A stretch of 38,755 nt of DNA from an uncultured Clostridia bacterium (GTDB lineage Bacteria > Bacillota > Clostridia > TANB77 > CAG-508): the NCBI GenBank assembly GCA_944387495.1, contig CALXFD010000020.1, positions 1 through 38,755 of the forward strand, read 5' to 3'. Positions 25,268 through 33,931 of the stretch are shown piece after piece (the stretch's first letter is position 1; each line of letters starts with the position of its first letter). The notes under the pieces were generated by a model. That model was not told the DNA's origin. It did not search any database and saw nothing but the letters and a program-made list of their open reading frames with translations. The translations under genes were made by a program, and so were the position numbers.

Positions 25268-25287
25268 CTGTTCTTAAATTAGAACAG
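25268..25287. promoter_or_regulatory. Operator-like dyad, copy 2
   Basis: CTGTTC, 8 bases, GAACAG, identical in half-sites and sharing AATTA in the spacer with the copy at 21198. It lies between the minus-strand winged-helix-like gene and the plus-strand DUF5662 gene. Confidence 0.5.
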
Positions 25288-25399
25288 GAAAGCAAAAATA
25301 TATATTTATAATAATATCATGAATTTACTTTAATCTCAATACTAACCCTTGATTTTCTAAACTTCCTATTATAAAATAGAGCCATAAGGAGAAGAAAAA

Positions 25400-25945
25400 A
25401 TGTTAAAAAATATATTTAAGCATATAAAGGTAATAATGAAACATAAATGGTATGTATTTAAATTATGTTGCAAAGCTGGAATACCATGGAGAGGCTTAGT
25501 ACATGATTTATCTAAATTCTCACCAACAGAATTTATAGAAAGCGTAAAATATTATCAAGGCTATCGTTCACCGATAATGGCAGCTAGGGAAGATAAAGGA
25601 TATTCGGAAGCTTGGTTACACCATAAGGGGAGAAATAGACATCATACTGAATACTGGATTGATTTAAGTGCACCTGAAAAGACTCCAATAATGCCATATA
25701 AATATGTTGTAGAGATGTTGTGTGATAAATTAGCAGCTGGAATGGTATACAAAGGTAAAAAATGGACAAAAGGTTACCAATTAGAATATTGGGAACAAAA
25801 AGAGAAAAATCAATTGTTAATGAATGAGAAAATAAGGGATTTAATGACAGATTTTTTAACACAAGTTAGTATAGATGGAATAGATAAAGTACTAAATAAG
25901 AAAAATTTGAAAGAATTATATAAAAAATATTGTGGCAATAGTTGA
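25400..25945 (+). CDS. DUF5662-family protein
   Basis: A 181-residue soluble protein. The motifs HDLSKFSPTEFIESVKYYQG (about residues 35-54), MAAREDKGYSEAWLHHKGRN, RHHTEYW and MPYKYVVEMLCDKLAAG match the DUF5662 family, seen widely in Firmicutes and phages. The several conserved His and Asp residues suggest a metal site of HD-domain type, but no activity has been assigned to my knowledge. The ribosome site is AAGGAGAAG. The rpmF promoter overlaps its stop codon. The operator-like dyad lies 113 bases upstream. Confidence 0.75.
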   Translation: MLKNIFKHIKVIMKHKWYVFKLCCKAGIPWRGLVHDLSKFSPTEFIESVKYYQGYRSPIMAAREDKGYSEAWLHHKGRNRHHTEYWIDLSAPEKTPIMPYKYVVEMLCDKLAAGMVYKGKKWTKGYQLEYWEQKEKNQLLMNEKIRDLMTDFLTQVSIDGIDKVLNKKNLKELYKKYCGNS

Positions 25946-25970
25946 CAAAAATGAAAAATACTTGTATAAT
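25942..25970 (+). promoter_or_regulatory. rpmF promoter
   Basis: TTGACA, 17 bases, TATAAT, all perfect. The -35 overlaps the stop of the DUF5662 gene. Confidence 0.9.
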
Positions 25971-26042
25971 TTTATAGTGACTAATAACGAAAAAATTTGA
26001 ATAGATATATACATATATCTTAAAGCAAGGGGGGAATTGAAA

Positions 26043-26234
26043 ATGGCACAACCAAAAAGAAGATGGTCAAAAGCAAGAACACATTTAAGAAGAGCAACAT
26101 GGAAAAAAGAACAACCAGCTTATACAAGCTGCCCACATTGTCATGAACCAGTAATGCCACATAGAGTTTGTAAAAACTGTGGATATTATGATGGAAAAGA
26201 AGTAGTAGCTAAAAAAGAAAATGAAAGTGCATAG
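26043..26234 (+). CDS. rpmF: 50S ribosomal protein L32 (bL32), zinc form
   Basis: A 63-residue ribosomal protein starting MAQPKRRWSKARTHLRRATW, with the zinc ribbon CPHC and CKNC enclosing HEPVMPHRV. ATG 26043 follows an AAGGGGGG site; a TTG two codons earlier is less suitable. In many Firmicutes rpmF follows a DUF177 gene; that gene is not here. It has its own perfect promoter and terminator. Confidence 0.97.
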   Translation: MAQPKRRWSKARTHLRRATWKKEQPAYTSCPHCHEPVMPHRVCKNCGYYDGKEVVAKKENESA

Positions 26235-26240
26235 AACATG

Positions 26241-26278
26241 AAAAATAGTGCTTGAAAAGGTACTATTTTTGTTGTTTT
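26241..26278 (+). terminator. rpmF terminator
   Basis: AAAAATAGT and ACTATTTTT pair around a 12-base loop; the right arm itself provides the T-run, then GTTGTTTT. Confidence 0.75.
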
Positions 26279-26304
26279 TAGAAAAAAATAATGGAGATGA
26301 TTAC

Positions 26305-26910
26305 ATGCCTAAATCTACTTTTTATAATTTAAGTGAGGATAAAAAACAAAAAATAGAAAAAGCAATAAAAGAAGAATTTAGTAAACATTCTGCAAGCAAA
26401 GTATCAATAAGTAATATTATCGAAAAAGCAGGTATTCCAAGGGGAAGTTTTTATCAATATTTCGAAGATAAAGATGATGCATTAAAATATATAATAAATA
26501 AATTTATAGAAGTAGAAAATGAGGAAATTAGAAAATTATTAATAAAAAATGAGGGAAATATATTTCAAACATCATTAGATATTTATGAATATATACTTGA
26601 AAAAAATTCAGCTCAAAAAGAAAGAAATTTATGTAAAAATATAATAGAAGAATTAAAAAATGAAAATACAAATATGTTTGAAAAATTTAAGGCAAAAGAT
26701 AAATTTAAAATAAGAGAAGAAAACTTAATAAATATAGAAAATATAAGACTTGAAAATGAGGATGATTTAAAATATATTTTAAAAATCTTATCAACAGTTA
26801 TAAGAACAGAAATAATAAATGTAATGAGAGAAAAGAAAACAAAAGGAGAAGCTAGAAAAGACTTATTAAAACAAATAGAAATTTTAAAAAGAGGTATGGA
26901 AAAGCAATAA
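26305..26910 (+). CDS. TetR/AcrR-family transcriptional regulator
   Basis: A 201-residue regulator. The N-terminal DNA-binding domain ends with SISNIIEKAGIPRGSFYQYF followed by EDKDDALKYIINKF, the typical TetR helix-turn-helix. The C-terminal ligand domain is very Lys/Glu-rich and gives no ligand clue. ATG 26305 is 8 bases after GGAGATGA; the frame is open further upstream but would run through the rpmF terminator. The next gene, an HdeD-like membrane protein, has its own promoter and may be a target. Confidence 0.88.
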   Translation: MPKSTFYNLSEDKKQKIEKAIKEEFSKHSASKVSISNIIEKAGIPRGSFYQYFEDKDDALKYIINKFIEVENEEIRKLLIKNEGNIFQTSLDIYEYILEKNSAQKERNLCKNIIEELKNENTNMFEKFKAKDKFKIREENLINIENIRLENEDDLKYILKILSTVIRTEIINVMREKKTKGEARKDLLKQIEILKRGMEKQ

Positions 26911-26966
26911 ATTAACCTAAAAAATAACATAAAAATAGTAAAAAAGACAAAAATTTTAAAAAATTC

Positions 26967-26995
26967 TATACAATTATAAAAACTTATGATATTAT
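26967..26995 (+). promoter_or_regulatory. Possible promoter of the HdeD-like gene
   Basis: TATACA, 17 bases, TATTAT, 40 bases before the ATG. The -35 match is moderate. Confidence 0.4.
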
Positions 26996-27035
26996 AATAA
27001 TGTAAAAAATACAAAAGAAAGAGAGGGAAACACAC

Positions 27036-27569
27036 ATGTTTGAAAAATTTTTAAAAAGATCAAATTGGACTGATATAGTAATATCTGTACTATTTGCAAT
27101 TTTAGGTATTTTACTAATAGCAAGACCAGCAGAAATCGTATCTGTAATTTCTATATTATTAGGGGTAGTATTATTCATTATGGGATTCCTAAAAATAGTA
27201 GATTATTATACTTCAAAAGATAAAGAAGACTATTTGCTTACAATGGCATTAGTTTCAGTAGTGTTAGGAGCAATAGTTCTATTTTGTTCAGATGTTATAG
27301 GAAGAATATTTGGAATACTTTTAGGAATATGGATAATCGCTTCTGGAATTAGAAATTTTCAAACAACATTAGTATGGAAAGATTTTAAATCTACTTTATG
27401 CACATTAGCATTGGTATGTTCATTATTAATGATAATTGCAGGAATTGTAATATTAGTAAGTAGCACATTAGCATTTAGGATAATGGGAATTATTATATTA
27501 GTATACGCAGTTCTTGATATAGTTTCAAGAATGATATTTATAAAAGAAATTAAAGATTATTTAGATTAA
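27036..27569 (+). CDS. HdeD/DUF308-family membrane protein
   Basis: A 177-residue protein with six hydrophobic helices in three similar pairs (for example IVISVLFAILGILLIARPAE and LVSVVLGAIVLFCSDVIG), the layout of the HdeD/DUF308 family. Enterobacterial HdeD contributes to acid resistance at high cell density; clostridial members are uncharacterised. GAGAGGGAAA precedes the ATG. It follows a TetR regulator by 125 bases and has a strong terminator, so it is a single-gene unit possibly under that regulator. Confidence 0.85.
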   Translation: MFEKFLKRSNWTDIVISVLFAILGILLIARPAEIVSVISILLGVVLFIMGFLKIVDYYTSKDKEDYLLTMALVSVVLGAIVLFCSDVIGRIFGILLGIWIIASGIRNFQTTLVWKDFKSTLCTLALVCSLLMIIAGIVILVSSTLAFRIMGIIILVYAVLDIVSRMIFIKEIKDYLD

Positions 27570-27575
27570 TAACAG

Positions 27576-27615
27576 AGAATTGTTAATTCGCTATGGGGTT
27601 AACAATTCTTTTTTT
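27576..27615 (+). terminator. Terminator of the HdeD-like gene
   Basis: Perfect 11-bp stem AGAATTGTTAA with TTAACAATTCT, followed by TTTTTT. Confidence 0.92.
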
Positions 27616-27650
27616 GTTCTTTTATATTATAATTCAAATTTTAGAAATAG

Positions 27651-27679
27651 TTGAAAAAAATTGGAAATACTGGTATAAT
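27651..27679 (+). promoter_or_regulatory. metG-metK promoter
   Basis: TTGAAA, 17 bases, TATAAT, 39 bases before the metG ATG. The leader is too short for a T-box or SAM riboswitch, so no riboswitch control is visible. Confidence 0.8.
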
Positions 27680-27718
27680 AGTAAACGTCAATAAATAAGT
27701 ATTAAAGGAGGAGAGAAC

Positions 27719-29302
27719 ATGAAAAATGTAGTAATAGGTGGGGCATGGCCATATGCTAACAGTCCATTACATATAGGACATCTAGTGGCTTTGTTACCAG
27801 GAGATTTTTTAGCAAGATATCATAGAAAAATAGGTGACAATGTCATGTATGTGTCTGGAACAGATTGTCATGGGACTCCAATTACATTAAGAGCCAAAAA
27901 AGAGAATAAGTCACCTAAGGATATTTCAGATTATTATAATAAAGAATTTAGTGAAGCTTTTAATAAAATGAATTTTTCATATAATTTATATACACAAACA
28001 GAAACAGAATATCACAAAGAAAAAGCACAACAAATATTTAGAAAAATATATGATAATGGATATATAGTAGAAAAAGAAGAAATGCAATCATATTGCCCAA
28101 AATGTGGAAAATTTTTAGCAGATAGGGAACTTGTATTACAATGCCCAAATTGTGGAAGAGAAACAAAAGCAGAACAATGTGATTGTGGTTATGTACCAAC
28201 ACCAGAGGATTTAAAAAAGGCAAGATGCCAAGAATGTGGTACAGATGTTATAGAAAAAGAAAATAAAAACTTATTTTTAACATTAGAAAAATTACAATCT
28301 AAAATTGAAGAATATGTAGAAAAAAACAAAGCTCAATGGAGAAAAAATGCTCAAAATGAAACTATGAAATATTTGAAACAAGGGCTTATTGATAGAGCTG
28401 TTACAAGAGACTTAGAATGGGGTGTAGATATTCCAGTAGAAGGCTATGAAAATAAAAAAATGTATGTATGGATAGAAGCAGTTTTAGGTTATATTACAGC
28501 TACAATGAAATATTGTGAAGATAATAATTTGAATTGGGAAGATTACTGGAAAGAAAGTAATGAACAATTAATGTATATGGTTCATGGAAAAGATAATATA
28601 ATATTCCACAGCATAATATTACCAGCATTACTTATTGCAATGGATAGTAATATGAAATTACCAGACAAAATGGTATCATGTGAATATTTGAATATAAATG
28701 ATGAAAAAATGTCAAAAAGTAAAGGTAATGGAATTACAATGTTAGACTTAGCTAATAACTATAATGTTGATTCAATTAGATATTATTTCCTAAGTAATGG
28801 ACCAGAAAAGAAGGATAGTAATTTCACATTAGAAGATTATAGATTAGTACATAATTCAGATATGGTTAACAAATTTGGTAATTTTATAAATAGAACTTTA
28901 AAATTCAAAGGATTAGAAGAAATTAAGGTTGCTAAATTAGATGAAGAGATAGAAAAAGAAATAAAAGAAACATATAAAAAAGTTTCAGAAAATATAGAAA
29001 AATTAGAATTTAGAAAAGCAATAGAAGAAATAATGAATTTAGTAGAATTTGGTAACAAATACTATGATGAGAAAAAACCATGGATATTGTTTAAAGAAAA
29101 TATAGATGAATTCTATAATGTTATATATAATTGTACAAATATAATTGCAAACTTAGCAAATTTATTTGAACCAGTAGTACCAGAAGCATCTAATAAATTA
29201 AAAAAATATTTAGATATCAATTTAGATAAATGGGAAAATATAATCATAGAAAAAAATATCAAATTAAGCGAAATAGAACCATTATTTGAAAAAATAAAAT
29301 AG
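27719..29302 (+). CDS. metG: Methionine--tRNA ligase
   Basis: A 527-residue class I synthetase. The signature HIGH is at about residue 18 ([11 protein letters not shown]) and the KMSKS loop at about 330 ([11 protein letters not shown]). The zinc insertion has several Cys pairs ([25 protein letters not shown]), so two zinc knuckles as in MetG of the E. coli/archaeal type. It lacks the C-terminal tRNA-binding (Trbp111-like) domain found in many Bacillus-type enzymes. GGAGGAGAG precedes the ATG. metK follows after 13 bases; both use methionine. Confidence 0.95.
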   Translation: MKNVVIGGAWPYANSPLHIGHLVALLPGDFLARYHRKIGDNVMYVSGTDCHGTPITLRAKKENKSPKDISDYYNKEFSEAFNKMNFSYNLYTQTETEYHKEKAQQIFRKIYDNGYIVEKEEMQSYCPKCGKFLADRELVLQCPNCGRETKAEQCDCGYVPTPEDLKKARCQECGTDVIEKENKNLFLTLEKLQSKIEEYVEKNKAQWRKNAQNETMKYLKQGLIDRAVTRDLEWGVDIPVEGYENKKMYVWIEAVLGYITATMKYCEDNNLNWEDYWKESNEQLMYMVHGKDNIIFHSIILPALLIAMDSNMKLPDKMVSCEYLNINDEKMSKSKGNGITMLDLANNYNVDSIRYYFLSNGPEKKDSNFTLEDYRLVHNSDMVNKFGNFINRTLKFKGLEEIKVAKLDEEIEKEIKETYKKVSENIEKLEFRKAIEEIMNLVEFGNKYYDEKKPWILFKENIDEFYNVIYNCTNIIANLANLFEPVVPEASNKLKKYLDINLDKWENIIIEKNIKLSEIEPLFEKIK

Positions 29303-29315
29303 GAGGCAAATTTTA

Positions 29316-30425
29316 ATGAGTAAATATTATTTTACATCAGAGAGTGTAACAGAAGGACATCCAGATAAATTATGTGATACTATATCAGATAAAATATTAG
29401 ATGAATGCCTAAAACAAGACAGTAATTCAAGAGTAGCAGTTGAAACATTTGCTACAAATAACACAATAACAATAGCAGGTCAAATAACTTCAAAAGCAAA
29501 AATTAATGTAGAAGAAATAGCAAGACAAACTATAAAAGAAATTGGTTTTGATAATGAATTAACAGATATAGATTATAGAAAATGTAATATAAACATAGAA
29601 ATAACAAAACAAAGCCCAGATATCGCAATGGGAGTAGATACAGGAGGAGCAGGTGACCAAGGCATAATGTTTGGATATGCCTGTGATGAAACTGAAAATT
29701 ATATGCCATATGCAATTAATATGGCACATAAATTGTCAAGAAGATTAACAGAAGTAAGAAAGCAAAATATAGTACCATTTTTAAGACCAGATGGAAAAAC
29801 TCAAGTAACTGTTGAATATGAAGATGGAGTAGCAAAAAGAATAGATTCAGTATTAGTATCAACACAACATTTAGAAGAACTAACAACAAAAGAAGTAAGA
29901 GAGGCTGTTATAGAAAATGTAATTAATAAAGTAATACCAGAAAATATGCTTGATGAAAATACAAAAATATATGTAAATCCAACTGGAAGGTTTGTTATAG
30001 GCGGACCATTAGGAGATACAGGTTTAACTGGTAGAAAAATAATTGTAGATACATATGGTGGCTATGCAAGACATGGTGGAGGAGCTTTTTCAGGTAAAGA
30101 TGCAAGTAAAGTAGATAGAAGTGCTGCATATATGTTAAGACATATTGCTAAAAATATAGTAGCAAATGGCTATGCAAAAAAATGTGAAATACAAGTATCT
30201 TATGCAATAGGTGTTAAAGAACCAATATCAATATTTGTAAATACTTTTGGAACAGGAACAAAAGAAGATGAGAAAATAGAAAATATGATAAAAGAAAAAT
30301 TTGACTTAACACCAAATGGAATAATTGATTACTTAAAACTAAAAGAACCAATATATTCAAAAACAACAAATTACGGACATTTTGGAAAAGATGGATTGAC
30401 ATGGGAAGAGATTATAAAAATGTAA
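29316..30425 (+). CDS. metK: S-adenosylmethionine synthase
   Basis: A 369-residue enzyme making SAM from methionine and ATP. It starts with [20 protein letters not shown], has the conserved [12 protein letters not shown] (about residues 110-121), [10 protein letters not shown], and the phosphate-binding [20 protein letters not shown]. It is a little shorter than the usual 390-400 residues but all motifs are present. AGGAGG lies 7 bases before the ATG. Its position after metG links methionine charging with SAM supply, which would also feed the radical SAM and methyl-transfer enzymes in this window. Confidence 0.95.
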   Translation: MSKYYFTSESVTEGHPDKLCDTISDKILDECLKQDSNSRVAVETFATNNTITIAGQITSKAKINVEEIARQTIKEIGFDNELTDIDYRKCNINIEITKQSPDIAMGVDTGGAGDQGIMFGYACDETENYMPYAINMAHKLSRRLTEVRKQNIVPFLRPDGKTQVTVEYEDGVAKRIDSVLVSTQHLEELTTKEVREAVIENVINKVIPENMLDENTKIYVNPTGRFVIGGPLGDTGLTGRKIIVDTYGGYARHGGGAFSGKDASKVDRSAAYMLRHIAKNIVANGYAKKCEIQVSYAIGVKEPISIFVNTFGTGTKEDEKIENMIKEKFDLTPNGIIDYLKLKEPIYSKTTNYGHFGKDGLTWEEIIKM

Positions 30426-30479
30426 GAAAATAAAGAAGTTAATCTAAAAACAAACAGAAGAAAATGTGGAGATGAAAAA

Positions 30480-31379
30480 ATGGAAAAAAATTTAGTCTAT
30501 GAAGTTAAAGAAAATGATATAAAAGAAATTTTCAAACCAAGAGAAAGTGATACACATAAAGGAACATATGGATATGTAGGTATAATTGGAGGTTGCCTTA
30601 AATATATAGGAGCAACAAAACTAGCAACAATGAGTTCAACAGCTTTGAGAGCAGGTTGTGGTGTTGTAAAACTAATTATACCTAGAAGTGTAACAAAATA
30701 TATATGTCCACAAATATTAGAGCAAACAATAGAACCAATTGATAATGATGAAGAAGATTATATGAAATTTAATAAAGGACAAATAGAAGAGGCATTAAAG
30801 AAAATAAAAGCACTAGCAATAGGAATGGGTTGGGGACAAGGTAAGGATAATGAAAAAATCCTTAAATATATATTGGAAAATTATAAAATACCAATAGTTA
30901 TAGATGCAGATGGATTAAATACATTATCAAAAATGAATTTAGAAATAATAAAAAACAGTAATGCACAAATAATATTAACACCACATTTAAAAGAATTTGA
31001 AAGATTAACAAAGCTCGATATAGAAAAAATAAAACAAAACCCAATACAAATAGCCAAAGATTTTGCTAATAAATATAATGTCATATTATTATTAAAAGGC
31101 TCAACAACAATAATAACAGATGGAACAGAAGTATATTTAGTAAAAAGAGGTTGCCCAGGTATGGCAACAGCAGGAAGTGGAGATGTTTTATCAGGAATAT
31201 TAGTTGGGTTATTAGGATATAATGAGCCAAATATATTAACAATATCAGCAGGAGCATATTTAGCAGGAATGGCAGGAGAAATGGCACAAGAAAAATATAC
31301 AGACATATCAATGAAATCATCAGATACAATAGAATTTATACCAGAAGCAATTAAAGAAATAAGAACATACTGTTCTTAA
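30480..31379 (+). CDS. nnrD: ADP-dependent NAD(P)H-hydrate dehydratase
   Basis: A 299-residue ribokinase-fold repair enzyme that restores damaged (hydrated) NADH and NADPH. It has THKGTYGYVGIIGG (about residues 21-34), RAGCGVVKL, DADGLNTL, LTPHLKEFERL, LLLKGSTTII, and the catalytic GMATAGSGDVLSGIL (about 224-238). It is the dehydratase domain only; the epimerase NnrE, often fused at the N-terminus, is absent. The ribosome site is GGAGATGA. It follows metK by 54 bases and could be co-transcribed. Confidence 0.92.
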   Translation: MEKNLVYEVKENDIKEIFKPRESDTHKGTYGYVGIIGGCLKYIGATKLATMSSTALRAGCGVVKLIIPRSVTKYICPQILEQTIEPIDNDEEDYMKFNKGQIEEALKKIKALAIGMGWGQGKDNEKILKYILENYKIPIVIDADGLNTLSKMNLEIIKNSNAQIILTPHLKEFERLTKLDIEKIKQNPIQIAKDFANKYNVILLLKGSTTIITDGTEVYLVKRGCPGMATAGSGDVLSGILVGLLGYNEPNILTISAGAYLAGMAGEMAQEKYTDISMKSSDTIEFIPEAIKEIRTYCS

Positions 31380-31425
31380 ACAATATAAATTATAGATTTG
31401 AGTTCTGAAAAATTATGGTAACATG

Positions 31426-31454
31426 TTTAAAATTATAAATAAATATGGTAAAAT
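31426..31454 (+). promoter_or_regulatory. Possible vanY promoter with 13-bp direct repeats
   Basis: TTTAAA, 17 bases, TAAAAT. The sequence TATGGTAAMATGT occurs at 31414-31426 and again at 31444-31456, exactly 30 bp apart, overlapping both promoter elements. This suggests a regulator binding on one face of the helix. Confidence 0.45.
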
Positions 31455-31486
31455 GTATGTAAAGTAATAAAAAAAGGAATGAAGAG

Positions 31487-32272
31487 ATGCAAAAAATAAA
31501 TAAAAAAATAATTATAATAGTATTAATATTAATGATTTTACTACTATTTATTTCTTTTTCAATAAGACTAATTTTAAACAATAAAGAAACAGAGTTAAAA
31601 TCAGTAGAAACTTTATATACACCACAAGAAAATATTTCACAAAACGAAGTTCAAAAAGAAGAAATACAAGTAAGTAGTTCAGACTGGAATTTGATATTAG
31701 TAAATAAAAATAACAAAATTCCAGAAGGATATAATATAGAACTTCAACAAGTAGAAGATAACCATATAGTAGATAAAAGAATAGCAGAAAATTTAAAAAA
31801 TATGTTACAAGACGCAAGAAAACAAGGACTAGACCCAATAATATGTTCAAGCTACAGGACAAACAGTAAACAAGTTCAACTATATAACAATAAAGTAAGA
31901 GAATATAAAAGACAGGGATATAATAGTCAAAAAGCAGAAGAATTAGCATCATTCTGGGTAGCAATACCAGGAACAGGAGAACATGAAACAGGACTAGCAG
32001 TTGATATTGTTTCAAGAAAATATCAAATTTTAGATGAAGAACAAGAAAAAACAAAAGAACAAGAATGGCTAATAGAAAATTCTTATAAATATGGATTTAT
32101 TCTAAGATATCCAACAGAAAAAAAGGCTCTAACAATGATAAATTATGAGCCATGGCATTATAGATATGTAGGCATAGAAAATGCAAAATATATAAAAGAA
32201 AATGATATGTGTTTAGAAGAATATATTAATTATTTAAAAGAAAAAGAGTTAAATGATAAAACAGAAGTATAA
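31487..32272 (+). CDS. vanY: VanY-type D-alanyl-D-alanine carboxypeptidase (peptidase M15B)
   Basis: A 261-residue membrane-anchored enzyme that trims the terminal D-Ala from peptidoglycan stems. One N-terminal membrane helix (about residues 7-27) is followed by a charged spacer and the M15B domain: ICSSYRTNSKQVQLY, then IPGTGEHETGLAVDIVS (zinc His and Asp, about residues 163-179) and the final EPWHYRYVG (Glu and His). AAGGAATGAAG precedes the ATG. It follows nnrD by 107 bases with its own candidate promoter. Together with the VanX-, VanW- and VanRS-like genes it belongs to envelope maintenance. Confidence 0.9.
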   Translation: MQKINKKIIIIVLILMILLLFISFSIRLILNNKETELKSVETLYTPQENISQNEVQKEEIQVSSSDWNLILVNKNNKIPEGYNIELQQVEDNHIVDKRIAENLKNMLQDARKQGLDPIICSSYRTNSKQVQLYNNKVREYKRQGYNSQKAEELASFWVAIPGTGEHETGLAVDIVSRKYQILDEEQEKTKEQEWLIENSYKYGFILRYPTEKKALTMINYEPWHYRYVGIENAKYIKENDMCLEEYINYLKEKELNDKTEV

Positions 32273-32308
32273 TTCTCGATTTAAAATAAGTCGAGAATTA
32301 ATTTTTTA
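32271..32308 (+). terminator. vanY terminator
   Basis: AATTCTCGA pairs with TCGAGAATT across an 11-base loop, followed by AATTTTTTAT. It begins in the stop codon. Confidence 0.85.
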
Positions 32309-32444
32309 TCAAAATAAATTAAGAAAAATTTAATATTATATAAAAACATAATTAATATTTCATTGTTAACATTAAAGTAGAAAAAGGTATAAAAAACAAA
32401 CTATTGCTAACCATAAGATAAACCTTATGAGAGAAGGGATTAGT

Positions 32445-33083
32445 ATGAAAGAAAAATTCAATGAAATATTAAAAATTTTTATTATATTCATAATAGGAAG
32501 TATTATAGGATATATAGTAGAAATGCTCGTTGCCTTAGTACAAGAAGGACATTTTGAATCTAGGCAAGGAGTGCTATATGGACCATTTACACCAGTATAT
32601 GGAATAGGAATAATAGTATTTTATATATTTTTTACAATAATAAAAACAAGAAACAAAGCAAAAATCTTTATAATCTCAATGCTCTTAGGAGGAATAACAG
32701 AATATTTATGTTCATACATACAAGAAAAGGTATTTGGAACTATTTCATGGGATTATTCTAATTGGATATTTAATATAAATGGAAGAACTACTTTAATACA
32801 TTGTTCATATTGGGGCGTAGCAGGAATTTTATACACATCATATATAGAACCACTAATTCCTAAAATAAAAGATTTTATACAAAAAAGTTCTATGAAATTA
32901 GCAACAAGTATATTACTAATACTAATGATATTTAATATTTCTATATCATCAATGGCAGCAATAAGGCAAAAAGAAAGACAAGATAATATCCCACCAGAAA
33001 ATAAGTTAGAAAGCTTTATAGATACACATTATCCAGATGAATATATGAATATAATATTTGCAAATAAAAAAGATGTAGTATAA
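32445..33083 (+). CDS. CmpB-like (ABC_trans_CmpB) membrane protein
   Basis: A 212-residue membrane protein with about five hydrophobic segments. The stretch GSIIGYIVEMLVALVQEG, then SRQGVLYGPFTPVYGIG, and later the GGITEYLCSYIQEKVFG / WDYSNW / NGRTTLIHCSYWGVAG region, match the CmpB family (PF06541), named as putative ABC transporter subunits. No ATPase partner is adjacent, so the transport role is doubtful. ATG 32445 is 5 bases after GAGAAGGGA and is preferred over ATG 32427, which precedes that site. Confidence 0.78.
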   Translation: MKEKFNEILKIFIIFIIGSIIGYIVEMLVALVQEGHFESRQGVLYGPFTPVYGIGIIVFYIFFTIIKTRNKAKIFIISMLLGGITEYLCSYIQEKVFGTISWDYSNWIFNINGRTTLIHCSYWGVAGILYTSYIEPLIPKIKDFIQKSSMKLATSILLILMIFNISISSMAAIRQKERQDNIPPENKLESFIDTHYPDEYMNIIFANKKDVV

Positions 33084-33093
33084 TATAAAAAAG

Positions 33094-33125
33094 GAAATCA
33101 GGGGAAAGCAAATAGCTTTCCCCTT
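33094..33125. terminator. Hairpin between convergent genes
   Basis: GGGGAAAGC, loop AAATA, GCTTTCCCC. The plus side has only TT after it; the minus side has TGATTTCCTTTTTT, so it may serve both directions. Confidence 0.65.
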
Positions 33126-33144
33126 AAATTATGTGTTTCTAAAT

Positions 33145-33747
33145 TTAGCAAGAACAATTATTGATGTATTTTACCATCTCAAATAAATCGTTCATTTGCA
33201 GAGAAGTGGTGGAAGTAAAAATTCCATGAAATTGGTCTATTAATTCGGGATTATATTTTAATAAATCAGATTTGTCATTTTGACTTAATGCAACAGCAAA
33301 ACAAAGCCGTAATTCATTGATTGATGTAGGTTTTAAGTGACGACGCATAATATATTTAATATTAAACATCAAAGAATAATAATAAATAGTTGTCGCGTCA
33401 ATAAAAGAATTATTGTCAACTTTTAAAAGAATATATTTCCTTATCGTTTCTATAAAGTATGTAATCCTTTCTAAACGAATTTGTTTATTTCCTGTTGTTT
33501 TTGTCCCTCTTTTAGAAACATTCTCTCTTAAAAATTGAAGAATGTTATCTGGAATTCCACTTCCTCCTTCTTCTATCACTTGATGAATTGTTGTAATAGA
33601 ACTTTCAGAAAATCCCTTTTGGTCATATTGTATATTCTCCCATAAAAATGTTGAAATCCAATTTATGAGATTCGGATTTTCTACGACCTTCCGTGCATAC
33701 CACATAATTTCTCTGGTTTCCTCTGTTGTCATCGTTGTTTTTTTCAT
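33145..33747 (-). CDS. Unrecognised helical protein
   Basis: A 200-residue protein I cannot place in a family. It has no signal peptide and only moderately hydrophobic helices; the pattern suggests an all-helical soluble protein. Recognisable stretches are ETREIMWYARKVVENPNLIN, FSESSITTIHQVIEEGGSGI, and RRHLKPTSINELRLCFAVAL. The N-terminus (MKKTTMTTEETR) follows GAAAGGAAAG. Base use differs from its neighbours, with more C and G in codons (CGT, CGA, GAC, ACG), which suggests recent arrival. It is a single gene flanked by terminators, upstream of and divergent from the ABC-F gene. Confidence 0.7.
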   Translation of the reverse strand: MKKTTMTTEETREIMWYARKVVENPNLINWISTFLWENIQYDQKGFSESSITTIHQVIEEGGSGIPDNILQFLRENVSKRGTKTTGNKQIRLERITYFIETIRKYILLKVDNNSFIDATTIYYYSLMFNIKYIMRRHLKPTSINELRLCFAVALSQNDKSDLLKYNPELIDQFHGIFTSTTSLQMNDLFEMVKYINNCSC

Positions 33748-33931
33748 ATAGTTGTCTTTCCTTTCTTAATGTAATATAATGTATAAATTGTTACAAATTA
33801 ATTATAGCACATTTTCGCAATTATGTAAAACTCTACTTAAAAATAATGTACCTACAAATATATAGACTATTTCACGTTTTTATGGTATTCTTTAATATAG
33901 CAGATAATGAAGAAAAACAGGAGGTGAAAAA

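Noticed and set aside
26248..26304. Longer N-terminus for the TetR regulator
   Set aside because: It would be translated through the rpmF terminator. ATG 26305 has a proper ribosome site and gives the normal TetR start.
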